Of a DNA stretch of 64,000 bases, positions 39,032-48,993 are shown piece by piece. The stretch is from Aureimonas altamirensis. GTDB taxonomy: Bacteria; Pseudomonadota; Alphaproteobacteria; Rhizobiales; Rhizobiaceae. The notes beneath the pieces are model-generated. The model searched no databases, was not told the DNA's origin, and worked only from the letters and a program-made list of their open reading frames with translations. Position 1 is the first letter of the stretch, and every line of letters begins with the position of its first letter. A program made the translations under genes and the position numbers. The stretch spans positions 387,442 to 451,441 of the forward strand of contig NZ_JAMQCO010000001.1 of assembly GCF_023702225.1 (NCBI RefSeq), given 5' to 3'.

Positions 39032-41788
39032 GTGTCCCATCCCGATACATTCAAAAGCCGCCGCACCCTGACCGTCGACGGCAAGGATTATGTCTACTAC
39101 GACCTCAAGGAAGCCGAAAAGAACGGCCTGGAGGGGGCGTCGCGACTTCCCTTCTCCATGAAGGTGCTTTTGGAAAACCTGCTGCGCAACGAAGACGGGC
39201 GCACCGTCAAGGCGGACGACGTCCGCGCCGTCGTGAAGTGGCTGGACGACCGCGGCAAGGCCGGCCATGAAATCGCCTACCGCCCGGCCCGCGTGCTGAT
39301 GCAGGACTTTACCGGCGTTCCGGCCGTCGTCGACCTGGCGGCCATGCGCGACGCCACCGAGAAGCTCGGCGCCGACGCAACCAAGATCAACCCTCTCGTC
39401 CCCGTGGATCTCGTCATCGACCACTCGGTCATGGTCGATTTCTTCGGCAGCAAGGACGCCTTCGAAAAGAACGTGACGGTCGAGTACGACCGCAACGGCG
39501 AGCGTTACACCTTCCTGCGCTGGGGCTCCAAGGCGTTCCGCAATTTCCGCGTCGTGCCTCCCGGCACCGGCATCTGCCACCAGGTCAACCTGGAATACCT
39601 GTCACAGACCGTCTGGACGCGTGAGGAGAACGGCGAAACCGTCGCCTATCCGGACACGCTCGTCGGCACCGATTCGCACACCACCATGGTCAACGGCCTC
39701 GCCGTCCTGGGCTGGGGCGTCGGCGGCATCGAGGCAGAAGCCGTGATGCTGGGCCAGCCCATCTCCATGCTGATCCCGGAAGTCATCGGCTTCCGCCTGA
39801 CGGGCAAGCTGCCCGACGGCACCACGGCGACCGATCTGGTGCTGACCGTCACCGAGATGCTGCGCAAGAAGGGCGTCGTCGGCAAGTTCGTCGAGTTCTT
39901 CGGGCCCGGCCTCGCCAACCTGACGCTGGAAGACCAGGCCACCATCGCCAACATGGCGCCGGAATACGGCGCGACCTGCGGCTTCTTCCCCATCGACAAG
40001 GATACCGTCGCGTATCTGGAAGCCACCGGCCGCGACAAGCATCGCATCGCGCTGGTGGAAGCCTATGCCAAGGCGCAGGGCATGTTCCACGGCCTGACCG
40101 AGGGCGAGCCCGTCTTCACCGACACGCTCGAACTGGACCTCGCCACCGTCGTGCCCTCGCTTGCCGGGCCCAAGCGTCCGCAGGATCGCGTCGCGCTGAC
40201 CGACGCCGCACGCAAGTTCGACATCGCACTGACGGAAATCCACGGCGGCCGCAAGAAAAGCGACAAGCCCGAATCGGTGGGCGACGCCCGCTACATGGAC
40301 GAGGGCGCGGGGCAGGCCGGCCAGACGCCGCAGACCGTGCGTCACCCCGTCGAAGGAACCGACCACGGCATCTCCGACGGCGACGTCGTGATCGCCGCGA
40401 TCACGTCCTGCACCAACACATCCAACCCCAACGTCCTCGTCGCGGCCGGCCTCCTGGCACGCAAGGCGCACGAGAAGGGCCTGAAGGTGAAGCCCTGGGT
40501 CAAGACCTCGCTCGCCCCCGGCAGCCAGGTCGTGACCGAATATCTGGAAAAGGCGGACCTGCAGAAAGACCTCGACGCGCTCGGCTTCAACCTCGTCGGC
40601 TATGGCTGCACCACCTGCATCGGCAATTCCGGCCCGTTGCCGGAAAACATCTCCGACGCCATCAACAAGCATGACCTCGTCGCCTGCTCCGTCCTCTCGG
40701 GCAACCGCAACTTTGAGGGCCGCGTCAATCCGGACGTGCGCGCCAACTACCTGGCCTCGCCGCCGCTGGTCGTGGCCTACGCCCTCGCCGGCTCGCTCTT
40801 CGTCGACCTGACGAACGACCCGCTGGGCCAGGACGCCGACGGCAACGACGTCTTCCTGAAGGACATCTGGCCGTCGACGCAGGAGATCGCCGAGATCGTC
40901 CGCAAGACCGTCACCCGCGACCTGTTCGAGACGCGCTATTCCGACGTCTTCGCCGGCGACGAACACTGGCAGAAGATCAACGTCTCGGGCGGGCTCACCT
41001 ACGAATGGGACGACCGGTCGACCTATGTGCAGAACCCGCCTTATTTCGACGGGATGAGCATGACGCCGAAGCCGGTCGAGGATATCCAGGGTGCGCGCAT
41101 CCTGGGCCTGTTCCTGGACTCGATCACCACCGACCACATCTCTCCGGCCGGCTCCATCAAGGCCAGCAGCCCGGCGGGCGAATATCTGGTCAGCTATCAG
41201 GTGCGCCCGGTGGACTTCAACTCCTATGGCGCGCGGCGCGGCAACCACCAGGTGATGATGCGGGGCACCTTTGCCAATATCCGCATCAAGAACCAGATGG
41301 TGCCGGGCATCGAGGGCGGAATCACCAAGCACTACCCCTCGGGCGAAGAGCTGCCGATCTACACGGCGGCGATGCGCTACAAGGACGAAGGCGTGCCGCT
41401 GGTGATCTTCGCCAACAAGGAATACGGCACCGGCTCCTCGCGCGACTGGGCGGCGAAGGGCACCGTCCTCCTGGGCGTGCGCGCCGTGATCGCGCAGAGC
41501 TTCGAGCGTATCCACCGCTCGAACCTGGTGGGCATGGGCGTCGTTCCGTTCGTCTTCGCCAACGAGGGCGAGAGCTGGCAGACGCTGGGTCTGACGGGTG
41601 ACGAGAAGGTGACGATCACCGGTCTTGCCGACGTCAAGCCGCGCCAGATCATGGACGCCACCATCGAGCGCGCCGACGGGACGCGGCAGGTCGTCAAGCT
41701 TCTCTGCCGCATCGATACGCTGGACGAGCTGGAGTATTTCCGCAACGGCGGCATCCTGCACTACGTGCTGCGCCAGCTCGCTGCCTGA
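39032..41788 (+). CDS. acnA: aconitate hydratase A
   Basis: A 918-residue TCA-cycle enzyme that isomerises citrate to isocitrate and could act as an RNA-binding iron sensor when its cluster is lost. The 4Fe-4S cysteines are in [11 protein letters not shown] and [13 protein letters not shown]; the C-terminal swivel domain has [11 protein letters not shown]. The start is a GTG ([13 protein letters not shown]) with AGAAGGAA upstream. About 25 residues longer than the E. coli enzyme, partly due to a Gly/Asp-rich insert around [15 protein letters not shown]. Confidence 0.98.
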   Translation: MSHPDTFKSRRTLTVDGKDYVYYDLKEAEKNGLEGASRLPFSMKVLLENLLRNEDGRTVKADDVRAVVKWLDDRGKAGHEIAYRPARVLMQDFTGVPAVVDLAAMRDATEKLGADATKINPLVPVDLVIDHSVMVDFFGSKDAFEKNVTVEYDRNGERYTFLRWGSKAFRNFRVVPPGTGICHQVNLEYLSQTVWTREENGETVAYPDTLVGTDSHTTMVNGLAVLGWGVGGIEAEAVMLGQPISMLIPEVIGFRLTGKLPDGTTATDLVLTVTEMLRKKGVVGKFVEFFGPGLANLTLEDQATIANMAPEYGATCGFFPIDKDTVAYLEATGRDKHRIALVEAYAKAQGMFHGLTEGEPVFTDTLELDLATVVPSLAGPKRPQDRVALTDAARKFDIALTEIHGGRKKSDKPESVGDARYMDEGAGQAGQTPQTVRHPVEGTDHGISDGDVVIAAITSCTNTSNPNVLVAAGLLARKAHEKGLKVKPWVKTSLAPGSQVVTEYLEKADLQKDLDALGFNLVGYGCTTCIGNSGPLPENISDAINKHDLVACSVLSGNRNFEGRVNPDVRANYLASPPLVVAYALAGSLFVDLTNDPLGQDADGNDVFLKDIWPSTQEIAEIVRKTVTRDLFETRYSDVFAGDEHWQKINVSGGLTYEWDDRSTYVQNPPYFDGMSMTPKPVEDIQGARILGLFLDSITTDHISPAGSIKASSPAGEYLVSYQVRPVDFNSYGARRGNHQVMMRGTFANIRIKNQMVPGIEGGITKHYPSGEELPIYTAAMRYKDEGVPLVIFANKEYGTGSSRDWAAKGTVLLGVRAVIAQSFERIHRSNLVGMGVVPFVFANEGESWQTLGLTGDEKVTITGLADVKPRQIMDATIERADGTRQVVKLLCRIDTLDELEYFRNGGILHYVLRQLAA

Positions 41789-41815
41789 GGCGGCGCCGCA
41801 TCGACGGACATGCGG

Positions 41816-41846
41816 AGGGGCGGCCATGCGGTCGCCCCTTTTGTTC
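41816..41846 (+). terminator. Rho-independent terminator of acnA
   Basis: AGGGGCG (41816-41822) and CGCCCCT (41833-41839) form a 7-bp stem with a 10-base loop followed by TTTGTTCTT. It lies 27 bases after the acnA stop. Confidence 0.75.
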
Positions 41847-41879
41847 TTATGCCGGGGCGATGCGTTTCACCCCGATTTG

Positions 41880-41905
41880 ACTGGTGGGTGTCGACGCCCA
41901 CCAGT
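41880..41905 (+). promoter_or_regulatory. 26-bp near-perfect palindrome in the DUF1223 promoter region
   Basis: ACTGGTGGG, TGTCGACG and CCCACCAGT form a 26-bp palindrome centred on GTCGAC with a single mismatched pair. The -35-like TTGACT (41877-41882) overlaps its left arm, and the gene starts 12 bases after its right arm. It fits an operator; it could also be an RNA hairpin that hides the start. Confidence 0.5.
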
Positions 41906-41916
41906 AGGTTTCGCGC

Positions 41917-42711
41917 ATGATGACGACTTCCTGCCCCTCCTTGCGGACGTTACTGATGGTTGCCGGCCTTGCCGGGACGCTCGGGCCCGGCCCGGCCATG
42001 GCGCAGAGCGCATCATCCGACGATTTCAACGGGGTGGTCGAGCTGTTCACCAGCCAGGGCTGCGCGTCGTGTCCCCCGGCCGACGATGTCCTGGCGCGGC
42101 TGTCCGACCAGCGCGGCATCGTCGCCTTGTCCTACAATGTCGATTACTGGGACTATATCGGCTGGAAGGACCAGCTTGCGACCCGCCAGAACACCGAACG
42201 CCAGCGCTCTTACGCCAAGGCTTTCCGCACGAGCTCGGTCTATACCCCGCAGATCGTGGTCAACGGTACGGGCGACTTCGTGGGCTCGCACGACAGGGAA
42301 ATCTCCGAAGCATTGAAGACGTCTCCGCTTGCGACCGGGCGCGATGCGCTCGCGCAGGTCGGCATGAACGTCGTCGACGAAACGCTGCAGGTGCGCGCGA
42401 AGCTGCGAAAGCCCGTCGCCGAGCATCCGCCGATCCTGGTTCTGGTGACCTATCAGGACAGGATCGAGACACCCGTCCTGAAAGGAGAAAACAGCGGCCA
42501 CCATATCGTGAACCGCCACGCGGTGTCCGACTTCAAGGTGGTGGGCACCGTCTCGGACACGAAGCCGCTGGAAATCGACATCCCCGTCTCCATGCTGCAG
42601 GAGGGCGCGCGCGGCCCCATAGGCTGCGCCGTCCTTTTGCAGGCGGTCGACGCTTCCGGAACGCCGGGACGCATCCTGGCGGCCGCCCAACTGGAGTTCG
42701 ACGAGGACTGA
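41917..42711 (+). CDS. exported DUF1223 thioredoxin-like protein
   Basis: A 264-residue protein with a signal peptide (LLMVAGLAGTLGPGPAMA) and a thioredoxin-like DUF1223 domain. VVELFTSQGCASCPPADDVL carries a CxxC pair, and SSVYTPQIVVNGTGDFVGSH is the family core. Likely a periplasmic redox or metal-related protein of unknown function. Pairing with acnA is frequent in Hyphomicrobiales. Ends at a strong terminator. Confidence 0.88.
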   Translation: MMTTSCPSLRTLLMVAGLAGTLGPGPAMAQSASSDDFNGVVELFTSQGCASCPPADDVLARLSDQRGIVALSYNVDYWDYIGWKDQLATRQNTERQRSYAKAFRTSSVYTPQIVVNGTGDFVGSHDREISEALKTSPLATGRDALAQVGMNVVDETLQVRAKLRKPVAEHPPILVLVTYQDRIETPVLKGENSGHHIVNRHAVSDFKVVGTVSDTKPLEIDIPVSMLQEGARGPIGCAVLLQAVDASGTPGRILAAAQLEFDED

Positions 42712-42713
42712 GC

Positions 42714-42740
42714 GACGCGGGTTTGCATCCCGCGTCTTTT
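42714..42740 (+). terminator. Rho-independent terminator of the DUF1223 gene
   Basis: GACGCGGG (42714-42721) and CCCGCGTC (42729-42736) form a perfect 8-bp stem with a 7-base loop, then TTTT. It begins two bases after the stop. Confidence 0.85.
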
Positions 42741-42799
42741 GGTGAGACGATCGCCTCTTCGGGCTAGTTGCTGGTTTTGGCGCGGCCCTCCGACAGGGG

Positions 42800-43168
42800 A
42801 TGATTTTGGACGATCAGACGTCACGGCACTCGGCGGACCTTCTGACATTTCCGATGGCCCGGCCCGCCAGCACGCTTCCAGTCGTTTCCTTCGACCGGCG
42901 AGAACTTTCCGAAATCCTGCGCATCTACGGCCGCATGGTCGCCGCGGGGGAATGGCGCGACTATGCCATCGATACACTCAAGGACAAGGCCGTCTTCTCG
43001 ATCTTCCGCCGCACGAGCGAGATGCCGTTGTTCCGCGTCGAAAAGGATCCGCGCCTTGCGCGCCGCCAGGGGGCCTACAGCGTCATCGGCGCCGGCGGCA
43101 CGGTCCTGAAGCGGGGACACGAATTGTCCGGCGTGCTCCGGGTCTTCGACAAGGCGATGAAAGGCTGA
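42800..43168 (+). CDS. DUF2794 family protein
   Basis: A 122-residue cytoplasmic protein. VSFDRRELSEILRIYGRMVAAGEWRDYAID and ARRQGAYSVIGAGGTVLKRG are the DUF2794 core. The family is almost limited to alphaproteobacteria and has no known function. Monocistronic, behind the DUF1223 terminator. It is a good lineage marker. Confidence 0.9.
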   Translation: MILDDQTSRHSADLLTFPMARPASTLPVVSFDRRELSEILRIYGRMVAAGEWRDYAIDTLKDKAVFSIFRRTSEMPLFRVEKDPRLARRQGAYSVIGAGGTVLKRGHELSGVLRVFDKAMKG

Positions 43169-43176
43169 ACCGGTCC

Positions 43177-43207
43177 AGAGCGTTTCCGGCTCCTGGGGAA
43201 GCACTCT
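43177..43207. terminator. imperfect hairpin between convergent DUF2794 and GNAT genes
   Basis: AGAGCGTTTCC (43177-43187) and GGAAGCACTCT (43197-43207) pair at nine of eleven positions. The right arm overlaps the GNAT stop codon. AGAGCG-TTTCC arms resemble a common palindromic repeat of rhizobial intergenic regions. A two-way terminator is the likeliest use. Confidence 0.4.
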
Positions 43208-43760
43208 AAAGCGTGCCGGGATAACTCTGCTCGTCGGGCAGGGAGTGCCGGCCGTCGCCCAGGCGCATCTGCATGAAGACGGTATCGATCCAGCGGCCGA
43301 ACTTGAATCCGGACCCTTCGAACACGCCGATCATGCCGAAGCCGGCGCGCTCATGCAGCCGTATGGACGGGGCATGGTCCGATCCGCCGATGACGGCGAT
43401 CATCTGGCGGAAGCCCTTTTCCGTGCACAGTTCCACGAGACGCATCAGCAGGGCCCGCCCGATGCCCTTGCCGTGGTGGCCGGGGTCTATGTAGATCGAA
43501 TCCTCCACCGACCAGCGATAGGCCGGACGCGCCCGGAAAGGGCCGGCATAGGCATAGGCGACGACTTCACCCGCCGCCGAAACCGCGACGATATAGGGAT
43601 AGTTCTGGCCGAGAAGCGACCGCATCCGCAGGGCCATCTCGGTTTCGTCCGGTGGCGACACCTCGAAGGTCGCCGTTCCGTGCAGCACCGCATGGCGATA
43701 GATCGCCGTGATGGCCGGTATGTCGTCCGGGCCGGCGTCGCGGAGGGTGAAGGCGCTCAT
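43206..43760 (-). CDS. GNAT acetyltransferase, phosphinothricin-acetyltransferase type
   Basis: A 184-residue enzyme. The family segments AITAIYRHAVLHGTATFE, YAYAGPFRARPAYRWSVEDSIYI, GKGIGRALLMRLVE and VFEGSGFKFGRWIDTVFMQ match the Pat/YncA group, which acetylates phosphinothricin, methionine derivatives or similar amino acids. Actual substrate unknown. I used the ATG giving MSAFTLRDAGPDD. Confidence 0.88.
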   Translation of the reverse strand: MSAFTLRDAGPDDIPAITAIYRHAVLHGTATFEVSPPDETEMALRMRSLLGQNYPYIVAVSAAGEVVAYAYAGPFRARPAYRWSVEDSIYIDPGHHGKGIGRALLMRLVELCTEKGFRQMIAVIGGSDHAPSIRLHERAGFGMIGVFEGSGFKFGRWIDTVFMQMRLGDGRHSLPDEQSYPGTL

Positions 43761-43841
43761 CGGTCGATTCCCCATCGGTGTCGCCATGCTTCTACGCCCG
43801 TGTGCACCTGCCTTTCAATCGGCACGCCTTGCCCCGACACG

Positions 43842-43868
43842 AAAAAGGGCGGCCCTTTCGGACCGCCC
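43842..43868 (-). terminator. Rho-independent terminator of the Bax-inhibitor-1 gene
   Basis: On the minus strand GGGCGG and CCGCCC form a 6-bp stem around a 10-base loop, then TTTTT. It lies 27 bases after the stop. Confidence 0.85.
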
Positions 43869-43894
43869 CGTCATCAGGCATCGAAGTCGCCGCG

Positions 43895-44674
43895 CTACTC
43901 GCGGTTGCCGAACAACTGCAGCAACATCATGAACATGTTGATGAAGTTGAGGTACAGGCTCAGCGCGCCCATGACCGCCTTGCGGCCGCCGGCCACGACG
44001 TCGTCGCCCTCGTAGTACATCTCCTTGATGCGCTGCGTGTCGTAGGCCGTAAGACCCGCGAACACCAGCACGCCGATCACCGACACGGCGAAGCCGAGTG
44101 CCGAAGAGGCGAGGAAGATGTTCACGACCATGGCGATGACGACGCCGATGAGGCCCATGAACAGGAAGGAGCCCCAGCCGGAGATGTCGCGCTTGGTGGT
44201 GTAGCCCCACAGCGAAAGCGAGCCGAAGGCCGCCGCCGTGATGAAGAACACCTGGACGATCGATTCCTGCGTGAAGACAAGGAAGATCGTCGACAGCGAC
44301 AGTCCGACGAGCGCCGCATAGGCCCAGAAGGTCGCCTGTGCCGCGCCGACCGACATGCGATGGACGCGGAACGACAGGAAGAAGACCAGCGCCAGCGGCG
44401 CGAGCATCAGCACCCAGCGCAACGGCGAGGTGAAGACGGCGATGCCGAGCGGCGTCAGCCATAGATCCGGGCGCACCTGCGCGCCGCCCTCGACGGGCGC
44501 GCCGCTGGTGGCCATCATGAACAGGCCGTAGGCCGCCACGCCCGTGATCGCCAGCCCCAGCGCCATAAGGTTGTAAACCTTGAGCATGTAGGCGCGCAGG
44601 CCCGGGTCGATCGTGGCGTCGGCGCGGCTACCGGCAGCGGGGACGCGTGCCCCGTAGTTCCGATAATCAGCCAT
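43895..44674 (-). CDS. Bax inhibitor-1/YccA family membrane protein
   Basis: A 259-residue, seven-helix protein. RAYMLKVYNLMALGLAITG at the first helix and FAGLTAYDTQRIKEMYYEGDD near the end are the UPF0005 signatures; the conserved C-terminal Asp pair is included. Bacterial members may leak calcium or modulate FtsH. Alone between two hairpins. Confidence 0.94.
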   Translation of the reverse strand: MADYRNYGARVPAAGSRADATIDPGLRAYMLKVYNLMALGLAITGVAAYGLFMMATSGAPVEGGAQVRPDLWLTPLGIAVFTSPLRWVLMLAPLALVFFLSFRVHRMSVGAAQATFWAYAALVGLSLSTIFLVFTQESIVQVFFITAAAFGSLSLWGYTTKRDISGWGSFLFMGLIGVVIAMVVNIFLASSALGFAVSVIGVLVFAGLTAYDTQRIKEMYYEGDDVVAGGRKAVMGALSLYLNFINMFMMLLQLFGNRE

Positions 44675-44776
44675 GGGTTTCCCAATTCCTTTCTGCGTGT
44701 TCCGTCCGGTGTCGGGCGCGAAGACCTGTCCGCGCGCCGAGGCGCCGCTGGCGGAACCCCCAGCAGTCCTGGATGA

Positions 44777-44805
44777 AATATGCGGAACCTTGCCCTGCTA
44801 TACAA
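44777..44805 (-). promoter_or_regulatory. sigma-70-like promoter of the Bax-inhibitor-1 gene
   Basis: On the minus strand TTGTAT (44800-44805) and CATATT (44777-44782) are separated by 17 bases. The gap to the start would leave about a 95-base leader. Confidence 0.45.
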
Positions 44806-44821
44806 GGGTATCGGAGGTTGC

Positions 44822-44843
44822 AGGCGGGCCACCGGGGCCGCCT
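44822..44843 (-). terminator. possible hairpin terminator of the YbbP-like gene
   Basis: AGGCGG (44822-44827) and CCGCCT (44838-44843) form a 6-bp stem with a 10-base loop about 40 bases after the YbbP-like stop. No U-run. Confidence 0.35.
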
Positions 44844-44883
44844 GGGCGATTAAATTTACGTTATCTGGGCTGCTGGAGGTGTC

Positions 44884-47472
44884 TTACAGCGTCCGCAACA
44901 CCGGAGCGGCCTTGCGCCCCAGCACCCGCCATGTGCCGGCAAGGCCGAGGCCGATGGTCAGGACAAGCGAGACCAGGAGCGTCGCAAGCCCCACCCCCCA
45001 GTCGAAGCGGTAGGGCAGTTGCATGATGGTGGCCACCACGAAGGACGAGGCGAGCGCGCCCGCCCCGATGGCGAAGACGGCCGTGCCGATGCCGAGCAGC
45101 AGATATTCCGTCACATAGGCGCGGATGAGCGTGGCGCGCGTGGCACCCAGCGTCTTCAGCACCACGGCGTCGTGCACCCTGCCGCGATTGCCGGCTGCCA
45201 GGGCCCCGGCCAGAACGAAGATGGAAGCCACCAGCGCCACCGCCGCAGCCGCCCGTATGGCGAGGGCGAGTTGCGCGATGATCTGGTTGACGGCATCGAG
45301 GGCGTCGCGCACCCGCACCGCGGTCACGGCGGGGAAATCGTCGCCGAGGCCCCGCAGCACGGCCTGCTCGGCCTCGGGCGTATCGTCGCCCATGCGCAAG
45401 GTCGCCAGCGCGGTGTGCGGCGCCCCGGCGAACGTATTGGGCGAAAAGACCATGACGAAGTTGATCGACAGGCTTTGCCATTCGACACGCCGCAGATTGG
45501 CGATGCGGGCGGTGACGTTGCGGCCGAGCACGTTGACGGTGACGGTATCGCCGATCGTGAGGCCGAGCTGACCGGCCTCCTCCGCCGCGAAGGACACGAG
45601 GTTTTCGCCGGAATGGTCGGCGGGCCACCAGGCCCCAGCCGTCAAGGTGGAGGCAGGGGGCATCTGCGTGGAATAGGTCAGGCCCCTGTCGCCGCGCAGC
45701 ACCCAGGCGCCCTCGGCCGGCACGACCATGTCGCGGACATTGGTTCCATTGAGCTCGACGATGCGCCCGCGCAGCATGGGCACGGACTCCAGCTCGCTTC
45801 CGGGGGCCAATGCCAGCACCGCGTCACCGAAGCGTTGCGTATCGGCCGACTGGATATCGAAGAAGAAGAAGTTGGGCGCCCGTTCGGCCAGGTTGGTGCT
45901 GATCTCGTTGCGCAGATTGTTGTCGATCGTCGCCAGCGTGACCAGCAGCGTCAGCCCCAGGCCGAGCGACAGCACGACCGAGGAAGTCAGCGCCCCCGGT
46001 CGGTGGATGTTGCCGATGGCAAGGCGCAACGCCGTGGAGCGGACGCGCGGCGCGGCGCGGGCCAGCCACTGGATCGCCAGCGCCACCACGCGCAGGATGA
46101 CGAAGGCGACGGCCGTGGATGCCAGGAAAACGCCGGCGATCCGCCGGTCGTCCGCCATGAACAGCGCGATGGCCGCAACCAGCACGGCGAGGCCGAGCGC
46201 TCCGGCGAGGAACGGCCAGTGCATGCGCAGCCCGCCGCCGGCGCCGGTATCGCGGAACAGGGCCGCGGCGCCCACGTCGCGGGTGCGCCCCAGCGGCAAG
46301 AGCGCGAAGGCGAGGGCCGTCAGATAGCCGAAGAGAGCCGCCACGAGAAGCGCCAGCGGATAGACCTCCGGCCGCGTCTCGACCGGAATGGCGGCCTGAA
46401 GGAACCCGGCGGCGACGAAGGGCGAGATGGCCCCGAGGACGAGCCCGAGCCCGACGCCGATGCTGGCCAGCGCCATGATCTGGATGAGATAGATGGACAC
46501 GACGAAATTGCCGCCGCCGCCAAGGCTCTTGAACGTGGCGATGACGTTGCGCTTCGATTCCAGGTAGGCGTTGACCGCGTTGGCGATGCCGACGCCGCCC
46601 ACGATCAGGGCCGTCAGGCCGACCAGCGTCAGGAACTGCGAGAAACGCTCGATATTGCGTTGCAGGGCGGGCGCGGCGCGGTCGTAGGGGCGCACGCTCC
46701 AGCCTGCTTCCGGGAAGCGGGTTTCGGCCTCCTCCGTCAGTTGCCCGGCGGTGACGTCGTCCGGAAGCCTGACCTTGTAGTCGTACTCGACGAGACTGCC
46801 CGGCTGCACGAGGCCGGTGCGCTGCAAGGCATCCAGGCCGATCATCAGGCGCGGTGCGAAGACGAAGCCGTCCGAAAGTTGATCCGGCTCCGTCAGCAGC
46901 CGGGCCCGCAACTCGAACTCCTGCGACCCGACGCGTATGCGCGCGCCGGGAGACACGTCCAGCCGCGTAAACAGCTCGGGCGCCGCGACCGCTCCTGCAA
47001 CGCCGTCCCGGTCGGCCAGCAACTCGGCCAGCGAGGCGTCGGAGTCCGTCGCAACCGCGCCGTAGAGCGGATAGGCCCCGTCGACCGCCTTGACCTCGCT
47101 GATCGTCTGGTCGCTGCCGTCGGCCAGCCGGGCCATGGAGCGCAGTTGTGCGCTTTCCCCTACCGGGCCGGCGGCCTCCAGGAAGGCGCGCTCTTCGGCG
47201 CTCGCCTGACGCTGCGGCAGGCTGAAGCGGATATCGCCACCGAGGATGATGCGGCCTTCCCGCTCGATGGCCTCCGTCATCATGCGGGAGACGGAATTGA
47301 CGGCTGCAATGGATGCGACGCCGAGCGTCAGGCAGGCCAGGAAAATGATGAAGCCCGACAATCCGCCCCGCATTTCCCGCAAGGCGAAGCGCAGCGCCAG
47401 CCGAAGGTTTCCGGCCGGGGGCGCCGGCGGTCGGACGGCTCCTGCCGCTTCGTTTCCGGCCAGCGCGCTCAT
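44884..47472 (-). CDS. YbbP-like ABC transporter permease (FtsX domains)
   Basis: An 862-residue permease with about ten helices and two FtsX-type domains: one after TLVGLTALIVGGVGIANAVNAYLESKR and another near the C-terminus with LKTLGATRATLIRAYVTEYLLLG. A large periplasmic segment separates the helices. This is the membrane partner of the YbbA ATPase; E. coli YbbAP neighbours tesA as here, but its substrate is unknown. The ATG overlaps the ATPase stop. Confidence 0.92.
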   Translation of the reverse strand: MSALAGNEAAGAVRPPAPPAGNLRLALRFALREMRGGLSGFIIFLACLTLGVASIAAVNSVSRMMTEAIEREGRIILGGDIRFSLPQRQASAEERAFLEAAGPVGESAQLRSMARLADGSDQTISEVKAVDGAYPLYGAVATDSDASLAELLADRDGVAGAVAAPELFTRLDVSPGARIRVGSQEFELRARLLTEPDQLSDGFVFAPRLMIGLDALQRTGLVQPGSLVEYDYKVRLPDDVTAGQLTEEAETRFPEAGWSVRPYDRAAPALQRNIERFSQFLTLVGLTALIVGGVGIANAVNAYLESKRNVIATFKSLGGGGNFVVSIYLIQIMALASIGVGLGLVLGAISPFVAAGFLQAAIPVETRPEVYPLALLVAALFGYLTALAFALLPLGRTRDVGAAALFRDTGAGGGLRMHWPFLAGALGLAVLVAAIALFMADDRRIAGVFLASTAVAFVILRVVALAIQWLARAAPRVRSTALRLAIGNIHRPGALTSSVVLSLGLGLTLLVTLATIDNNLRNEISTNLAERAPNFFFFDIQSADTQRFGDAVLALAPGSELESVPMLRGRIVELNGTNVRDMVVPAEGAWVLRGDRGLTYSTQMPPASTLTAGAWWPADHSGENLVSFAAEEAGQLGLTIGDTVTVNVLGRNVTARIANLRRVEWQSLSINFVMVFSPNTFAGAPHTALATLRMGDDTPEAEQAVLRGLGDDFPAVTAVRVRDALDAVNQIIAQLALAIRAAAAVALVASIFVLAGALAAGNRGRVHDAVVLKTLGATRATLIRAYVTEYLLLGIGTAVFAIGAGALASSFVVATIMQLPYRFDWGVGLATLLVSLVLTIGLGLAGTWRVLGRKAAPVLRTL

Positions 47473-48164
47473 GCGGCCTGCACCGGAGCGTCCGTGCCCT
47501 GGATGCGGCCGTCGCGGACCGAGACCTGCCGGGCACAACGCGCCGCCAGCGCGGCATCGTGCGTCACCAGGACCATCGTCATGTGCCGACGCCTGACCTC
47601 CGAGAACAGCAGGTCCGCCACGAGGCGGCCGGTTTCGGCGTCGAGATTGCCCGTGGGCTCGTCGGCGATCAGGATCGCCGGCTCCGGCGCAAGGGCCCGT
47701 GCCAGCGCCACCCGCTGTTGCTCGCCGCCCGAAAGCGCCCCCGGATAATGATCGAGACGATGGCCGAGGCCGACGGCCTCCAGCTCCCGCGCGGCCCGGG
47801 CGAAGGCATCCGGCGCGCCCGCCAGTTCCAGCGGAACGGCGACGTTTTCGATGGCCGTCATGTTGGGGATCAGGTGGAACGACTGGAACACGATGCCGAT
47901 GTTGCGTCCGCGAAACGCCGCCAGCCTGTCTTCCGAAAGCCCCTCGAGCGATTGGCCGGCAACTTCGACAAGGCCGGAATCGGCACGCTCCAGGCCCGCC
48001 AGAACCATCAGCAGCGTCGACTTGCCGGAGCCCGAAGGGCCGACGACGCCGAGGGATTCGCCCCGCCCGACCGTCAGTTCCATCCCCTTCAGCACATGGA
48101 CGGCGCTTCCGCCGGCGCCCAATGTCAGTTGAACATTTCGTAACCGGATCGCCGTTTCAGCCAA
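47469..48164 (-). CDS. YbbA-like ABC transporter ATP-binding protein
   Basis: A 231-residue LolD/MacB-type ATPase. Walker [20 protein letters not shown]-loop GIVFQSFHLIPNM, signature LSGGEQQRVALARAL, Walker B ILIADEPTGNLDAETG. Four-base overlap with the permease gene; divergent from the TesA-like gene by about 80 bases. Confidence 0.95.
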   Translation of the reverse strand: MAETAIRLRNVQLTLGAGGSAVHVLKGMELTVGRGESLGVVGPSGSGKSTLLMVLAGLERADSGLVEVAGQSLEGLSEDRLAAFRGRNIGIVFQSFHLIPNMTAIENVAVPLELAGAPDAFARAARELEAVGLGHRLDHYPGALSGGEQQRVALARALAPEPAILIADEPTGNLDAETGRLVADLLFSEVRRRHMTMVLVTHDAALAARCARQVSVRDGRIQGTDAPVQAA

Positions 48165-48243
48165 GACGTCGCCATCCTATATGCCTGCAGATCGTGGGAA
48201 GGGACGCCATCGGGGCGCCTTGAGAACCGGATATGGGTATCGA

Positions 48244-48906
48244 ATGCGGCAAAAACACTTCCCCATGGCCGTGCTGGCCGCCCTTTTGCTCCTGCCCGCT
48301 CACTTTTTTGCGAGTGCGAAGGCGCAGGAGGCGGGTCCGCTGGAGATCGTCGCCTTCGGCGACAGCCTGTCGGCCGGCTACGGCGTCGGCCCGGGCGAGG
48401 CCTTTCCGGACCAGCTCGAGGCGGCGTTGCGGGAAAGGGGATACGACGTTCAGGTCGTCAATGCCGGCGTCTCGGGCGACACGACCACGGGCGGCCTGGC
48501 CCGGCTCGACTGGTCGGTTCCTGAAAGCGCCGACATCGTCATCGTGGAACTGGGGGCAAACGACGCGTTGCGCGGCATCCAGCCGGACATCACGCGGCAG
48601 AACCTGTCCGAAATCGTCGAGCGCCTGAAGGCGCGCCCGGACACGAGCGTGCTCCTGACCGGAATGCTTGCGCCGCCCAACATGGGCGAAGAGTTCGCAA
48701 GCGCCTTCAACCCCATCTTCCCCGATATCGCGCGGCAGTACGACGTGCCGTTCTATCCGTTCTTCCTGGACGGAGTGGCCGGCGTCACTCGGCTGAACCA
48801 GGCCGACTACATGCATCCGACCGGCGAGGGCATTGCGGAGATCGTGCGGCGCATCCTGCCCAGCGTGGAACCCCTCATATCGGAGCATCGCAGGATTTCC
48901 CCATGA
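48244..48906 (+). CDS. exported GDSL arylesterase / lysophospholipase, TesA-like
   Basis: A 220-residue SGNH hydrolase. The signal peptide includes AVLAALLLLPAHFFASAKA. Block I GDSLSAGYG (Ser), block III GANDALRG (Asn) and block V DYMHPTGEG (Asp-His) hold the catalytic residues. Periplasmic esterase or thioesterase. The ATG at 48244 gives the signal peptide. It is divergent from ybbAP, the same trio as in E. coli. Confidence 0.92.
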   Translation: MRQKHFPMAVLAALLLLPAHFFASAKAQEAGPLEIVAFGDSLSAGYGVGPGEAFPDQLEAALRERGYDVQVVNAGVSGDTTTGGLARLDWSVPESADIVIVELGANDALRGIQPDITRQNLSEIVERLKARPDTSVLLTGMLAPPNMGEEFASAFNPIFPDIARQYDVPFYPFFLDGVAGVTRLNQADYMHPTGEGIAEIVRRILPSVEPLISEHRRISP

Positions 48907-48993
48907 TATCGCAGTGCGGTGCTTGCGGTGAAACCGATTGAGTGATTCCCTCCATCAGGTGCGAGACATGCTCGAAGCGGAAGGAAACACTTC

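Noticed and set aside
39032-41788. Longer start for acnA in the same frame at 38891
   Set aside because: The added 47 residues match nothing in the family, and the GTG with a nearby ribosome-binding site gives the usual N-terminus.
45019-47748. A 909-codon plus-strand frame opposite the YbbP-like permease
   Set aside because: Composition is Arg/His/Gln/Gly-rich and without domains; the minus strand encodes a clear FtsX-type permease.
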